From assembly GCA_964484145.1 (NCBI GenBank), contig CAZAED010000040.1, forward strand, positions 1 to 8,086: a stretch of 8,086 nucleotides of DNA. The letters are read 5' to 3'. Shown here piece after piece: positions 5,726 through 8,086 of the stretch. The notes under the pieces are model-generated. The model saw only the letters and a list, made by a program, of their open reading frames with translations. It did no database searches and was not told where the DNA came from. This DNA comes from JAEUSF01 sp964484145. Its GTDB lineage: Bacteria; Patescibacteriota; Doudnabacteria; UBA920. The position numbers were made by a program, and so were the translations under genes. The stretch's first letter is position 1; the number at the start of each line of letters is the position of its first letter.

Positions 5726-6886
5726 ATGCTTTCAAAAATTTTAAAAAAAATTAAAATCCAAATACAGGCGTACAGGCAAATAAAAATTGCCGAAAAAGTT
5801 CCGCCTGCTTCTATTACCGGTAAAGAAAAAATCTTGTTTATTTTTTCCCGTTTTCATGCTGACCCTAAAAATATTTACCATAAAGCCGGCGCATGGCTTA
5901 CCCCAAGAAAAATTTTAGATGTCCTTGAAGAATTAAATTATGACGTGTATTTTGGGGGACAGGAAGATTTTCGTTACCCAAAAAATTACATTTTGGAAGC
6001 TAAGGCAATTATTTATATAGCCCCGGCTTTTTTTAAAATTATTAAACATAAGCCAAAAGGTAAATTAATTATTTTTGCGAATAATTCCCATGTTTTAGAA
6101 CGCAATAAGCGTATGCATGAGTCTGCTGCTAAATGGAACTTGCCGGTTGAATCTACCGGCCCGGAAAAATATTTTTTACCGGCTTATAAGGCCTCGGACT
6201 ATATTATGTTTTCGGGCAATGAAAATTGCACTAAGACTTTTACAGACAATGGCGTACCGGGAAATAAAATTGTACACTGGGAAAATAACGTTGACGCCAG
6301 TGTTTATAAGCCTAGCGACAATAAATTTCCTAAATTTACTTTCGTCCATTTCTCCAGTGAAATAGGTCTGCGTAAAGGTCTGCCGGCCATTCTTAAGGCT
6401 TGGGAAAAATGGAACAATAAAAATGCCCAGTTAATTTTATTGGGTATGGTGACAAAGGTTGGAAAACTTTTGTTGTTTGAAGACAAGGACGGTAAAAAAC
6501 CAAATTTGCCTGAGGGTGTGGTTTTATATTGCAGTGAAAAAGGTTATCCGGCTCACGACCCTTTTGTGCTTGAAACTTTAGGTAAATCACACGTAGGTGT
6601 TTTTCCAAGCCTGGAAGAAGGTCAAGCAACGGTAACTTTAGAAATGATGGCTTCGGCTTTGCCAATTATTATAACGGAGGAATGTGGCTATGAACTAGAC
6701 CCCTCTTGGAGTTACGAAGTAAAAAGGGATGACGTAGATAGTTTAGTAAATGCCTTTGAGACAGCTTACAAAGACCGAGAGGTTTTGCAAAAAGGCCCAA
6801 ACGCAAGAGAGTTGGTTATAAAAAGATATAACCCACAGGCCTTTAAAAAATTATTTAAAGAATTTTTAATTAATTCCCTAAAATAG
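5726..6886 (+). CDS. Family 4-like GT-B glycosyltransferase
   Basis: A complete 386-aa retaining-type GT-B glycosyltransferase of typical GT4 length. After a basic, probably amphipathic N-terminus (about residues 1-24) that could bind the membrane, the first Rossmann strand is EKILFIFSRFH (34-44). The C-terminal donor-binding domain opens with FVHFSSEIGLRKGLPAILKA (206-224 region), where the G-RKG element matches the GT4 pattern 'GRxxxxKG'. LILLGM lies at 236-241. VGVFPSLEEGQATVTLEMM (290-308) includes E298 and E306 as the EX7E pair. It begins 14 bp after the 9-bp repeat cluster, without a Shine-Dalgarno sequence, and its stop is 3 bp before the acyltransferase start. The family is clear; donor sugar, acceptor and linkage are unknown. 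Confidence 0.85.
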   Translation: MLSKILKKIKIQIQAYRQIKIAEKVPPASITGKEKILFIFSRFHADPKNIYHKAGAWLTPRKILDVLEELNYDVYFGGQEDFRYPKNYILEAKAIIYIAPAFFKIIKHKPKGKLIIFANNSHVLERNKRMHESAAKWNLPVESTGPEKYFLPAYKASDYIMFSGNENCTKTFTDNGVPGNKIVHWENNVDASVYKPSDNKFPKFTFVHFSSEIGLRKGLPAILKAWEKWNNKNAQLILLGMVTKVGKLLLFEDKDGKKPNLPEGVVLYCSEKGYPAHDPFVLETLGKSHVGVFPSLEEGQATVTLEMMASALPIIITEECGYELDPSWSYEVKRDDVDSLVNAFETAYKDREVLQKGPNARELVIKRYNPQAFKKLFKEFLINSLK

Positions 6887-6889
6887 CAG

Positions 6890-8080
6890 ATGTTAGTTTT
6901 AAATAGAATTTATAACCTACTTAAGCGTACAACCGCTTCTACGCAGTTTATACCCGCAATAGACGGCCTGCGTTTTTTGGCTATTTGGGTTGTGGTAGCA
7001 GACCATTTGCAGGGGTTTATAAGGACCAAGCTTAGCTACGATATAGCCACACCGGCTTCCACTACCTATTGGTACATTTATCAGTTTATAGACAGTAACG
7101 GCCTTAAAGGCGTTTTGTTGTTTTTTATGATAAGCGGGTTCATTTTAGGGCTGCCTTTTGCCAAGCAATACATTTACGGAGAAAAGCCGGTTAAGCTAAA
7201 AAATTATTTTTTACGTAGGTTGACTCGCCTTGAGCCGCCGTATATTTTTAATACCCTAGCTTTGTATTTTTTAATTTTCTTCTATGCGGGCAATGGGTTT
7301 GCAGGGTTGTTTCCTAAAAGTTTTAGCGAACTCTGGCCGCTTATACTAAGCTCTTTGACTTACACCCACAACATTTTTTTCTCTCAAAACATGGCCATAA
7401 ACCCAGTTACCTGGTCTTTGGAAGTGGAGGTACAATTCTACTTGTTAGTCCCGCTTTTGGTTTTGGTCTTTACTTTGGCAAAAGCATGGCGTAGGGGATT
7501 GTTAGTATTTTTTATAGTTTACTTTACTTGGCTTTCTGGCCGTTACAAACTCCCGGTAGTAACTATATATAGCTTTATTCAATACTTCTTGGCCGGGTTT
7601 TTACTTGTAGATATTTATTTGTCCGGGTTTAGGGTAAAGCTAAAAAATATTTATACCTTTGTTATTGGAATAGCGCTTCTAACAGCTTTTATGTATTTAG
7701 ACACCTATGGGTTAAAACATTTTAACTTTTACTTCCTCCCTGTTTGTTTTGGGGTTTTCTTGCTTGCCGTAACCAGCGAATTTTGGGAAAAAGTTTTTTC
7801 GTTTAAAATTTTTACGTCCATTGGCGGTATGTGCTATTCCATTTACTTGTGGCACGAGCAAATTATTTCTGCAGTGGGGAATATAAGTGTACGTTTTAAC
7901 CCTTCTCATGCTTATATACCAACTCTGCTCTGGCAATATTTGCTGGTTATGCCGGTTATTTTAGTTGGCTGTAGCGTGTTCTACTTACTAATAGAAAAAC
8001 CCTGTATGGACAAAGAGTGGCCAAAAAAAGTTTGGTTGTTTATTAAAATTAAAATATTGCGGAAAACACAGTCCGTGTAG
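6890..8080 (+). CDS. Membrane acyltransferase 3 family protein
   Basis: A complete 396-aa polytopic membrane protein of the acyltransferase 3 family (OafA/NodX/WecH-like), which acylates extracytoplasmic glycans, typically with acetyl groups from acyl-CoA. The signature IPAIDGLRFLAIWVVVADHL (21-40) carries the conserved His39. LLFFMISGFILG (76-87) follows, then the loop RRLTRLEPPY (109-118) with the R-x-x-R pair. NPVTWSLEVEVQFYLLVP (171-188) has the conserved W-S-L-x-x-E, and the final helices include YSIYLWHEQI (316-325) and IEKP (368-371). About ten hydrophobic segments are visible. No C-terminal SGNH domain is fused. It is separated from the glycosyltransferase by only 3 bp, so it is probably the decorating enzyme of the same glycan. 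The acyl group and acceptor are inferred only from family. Confidence 0.9.
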   Translation: MLVLNRIYNLLKRTTASTQFIPAIDGLRFLAIWVVVADHLQGFIRTKLSYDIATPASTTYWYIYQFIDSNGLKGVLLFFMISGFILGLPFAKQYIYGEKPVKLKNYFLRRLTRLEPPYIFNTLALYFLIFFYAGNGFAGLFPKSFSELWPLILSSLTYTHNIFFSQNMAINPVTWSLEVEVQFYLLVPLLVLVFTLAKAWRRGLLVFFIVYFTWLSGRYKLPVVTIYSFIQYFLAGFLLVDIYLSGFRVKLKNIYTFVIGIALLTAFMYLDTYGLKHFNFYFLPVCFGVFLLAVTSEFWEKVFSFKIFTSIGGMCYSIYLWHEQIISAVGNISVRFNPSHAYIPTLLWQYLLVMPVILVGCSVFYLLIEKPCMDKEWPKKVWLFIKIKILRKTQSV

Positions 8081-8086
8081 GTAAAA

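Noticed and set aside
6117..6365. 82-aa open frame on the + strand in another frame
   Set aside because: Nested in the GT4-like gene, whose own frame carries clear conserved motifs.
6304..6665. Two overlapping - strand open frames of 60 and 90 aa
   Set aside because: Both are antisense to the conserved donor-binding domain of the GT4-like gene and encode low-complexity, unfamiliar peptides.
7712..7936. 74-aa open frame on the - strand
   Set aside because: Antisense to the last membrane helices of the acyltransferase, with no independent support.

Overview
The window is one strand-consistent block of surface-polysaccharide genes: eight complete genes and the 3' end of a ninth, all on the + strand. 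The DNA is AT-rich. The genes are tightly packed: two pairs overlap by 11-14 bp and two are separated by 3-4 bp. None of the eight complete genes has a recognisable Shine-Dalgarno sequence. Together with the protein families, this suggests an uncultivated low-GC bacterium of the Patescibacteria/CPR type. That is an inference from style, not a taxonomic marker; no ribosomal or other phylogenetic gene is present. The standard genetic code fits every frame.

Layout. 3-185 is the C-terminal end of a short-chain dehydrogenase/reductase. 175-1167 is a GalE-type NDP-sugar 4-epimerase. 1168-1219 holds a small hairpin and the best promoter-like sequence of the window. 1220-2245 is a Gfo/Idh/MocA sugar dehydrogenase. 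2246-2411 is a 166-bp MITE-like element with perfect 10-bp terminal inverted repeats and a highly folded interior. 2436-3041 is a GmhA-like SIS-domain phosphosugar isomerase. 3046-3951 is an FkbM-family methyltransferase. 3938-4888 is a GT-B glycosyltransferase. 4933-5652 is a second class I SAM-dependent methyltransferase. 5644-5711 is a cluster of three direct and three inverted copies of a 9-bp unit, whose first copy forms the end of the preceding gene. 5726-6886 is a second GT-B glycosyltransferase (GT4-like). 6890-8080 is a membrane acyltransferase 3.

How they fit together. The dehydrogenases, epimerase and SIS isomerase would make or remodel sugar precursors, possibly including a heptose. 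The two glycosyltransferases would add sugars to a growing lipid-linked glycan. The two methyltransferases and the acyltransferase would decorate it. No flippase, ABC transporter, polymerase or ligase lies inside the window, so the cluster must continue beyond it. The least explained signals are non-coding or embedded: the MITE-like element, the 9-bp repeat cluster, and a 26-bp perfect palindrome inside the FkbM gene.
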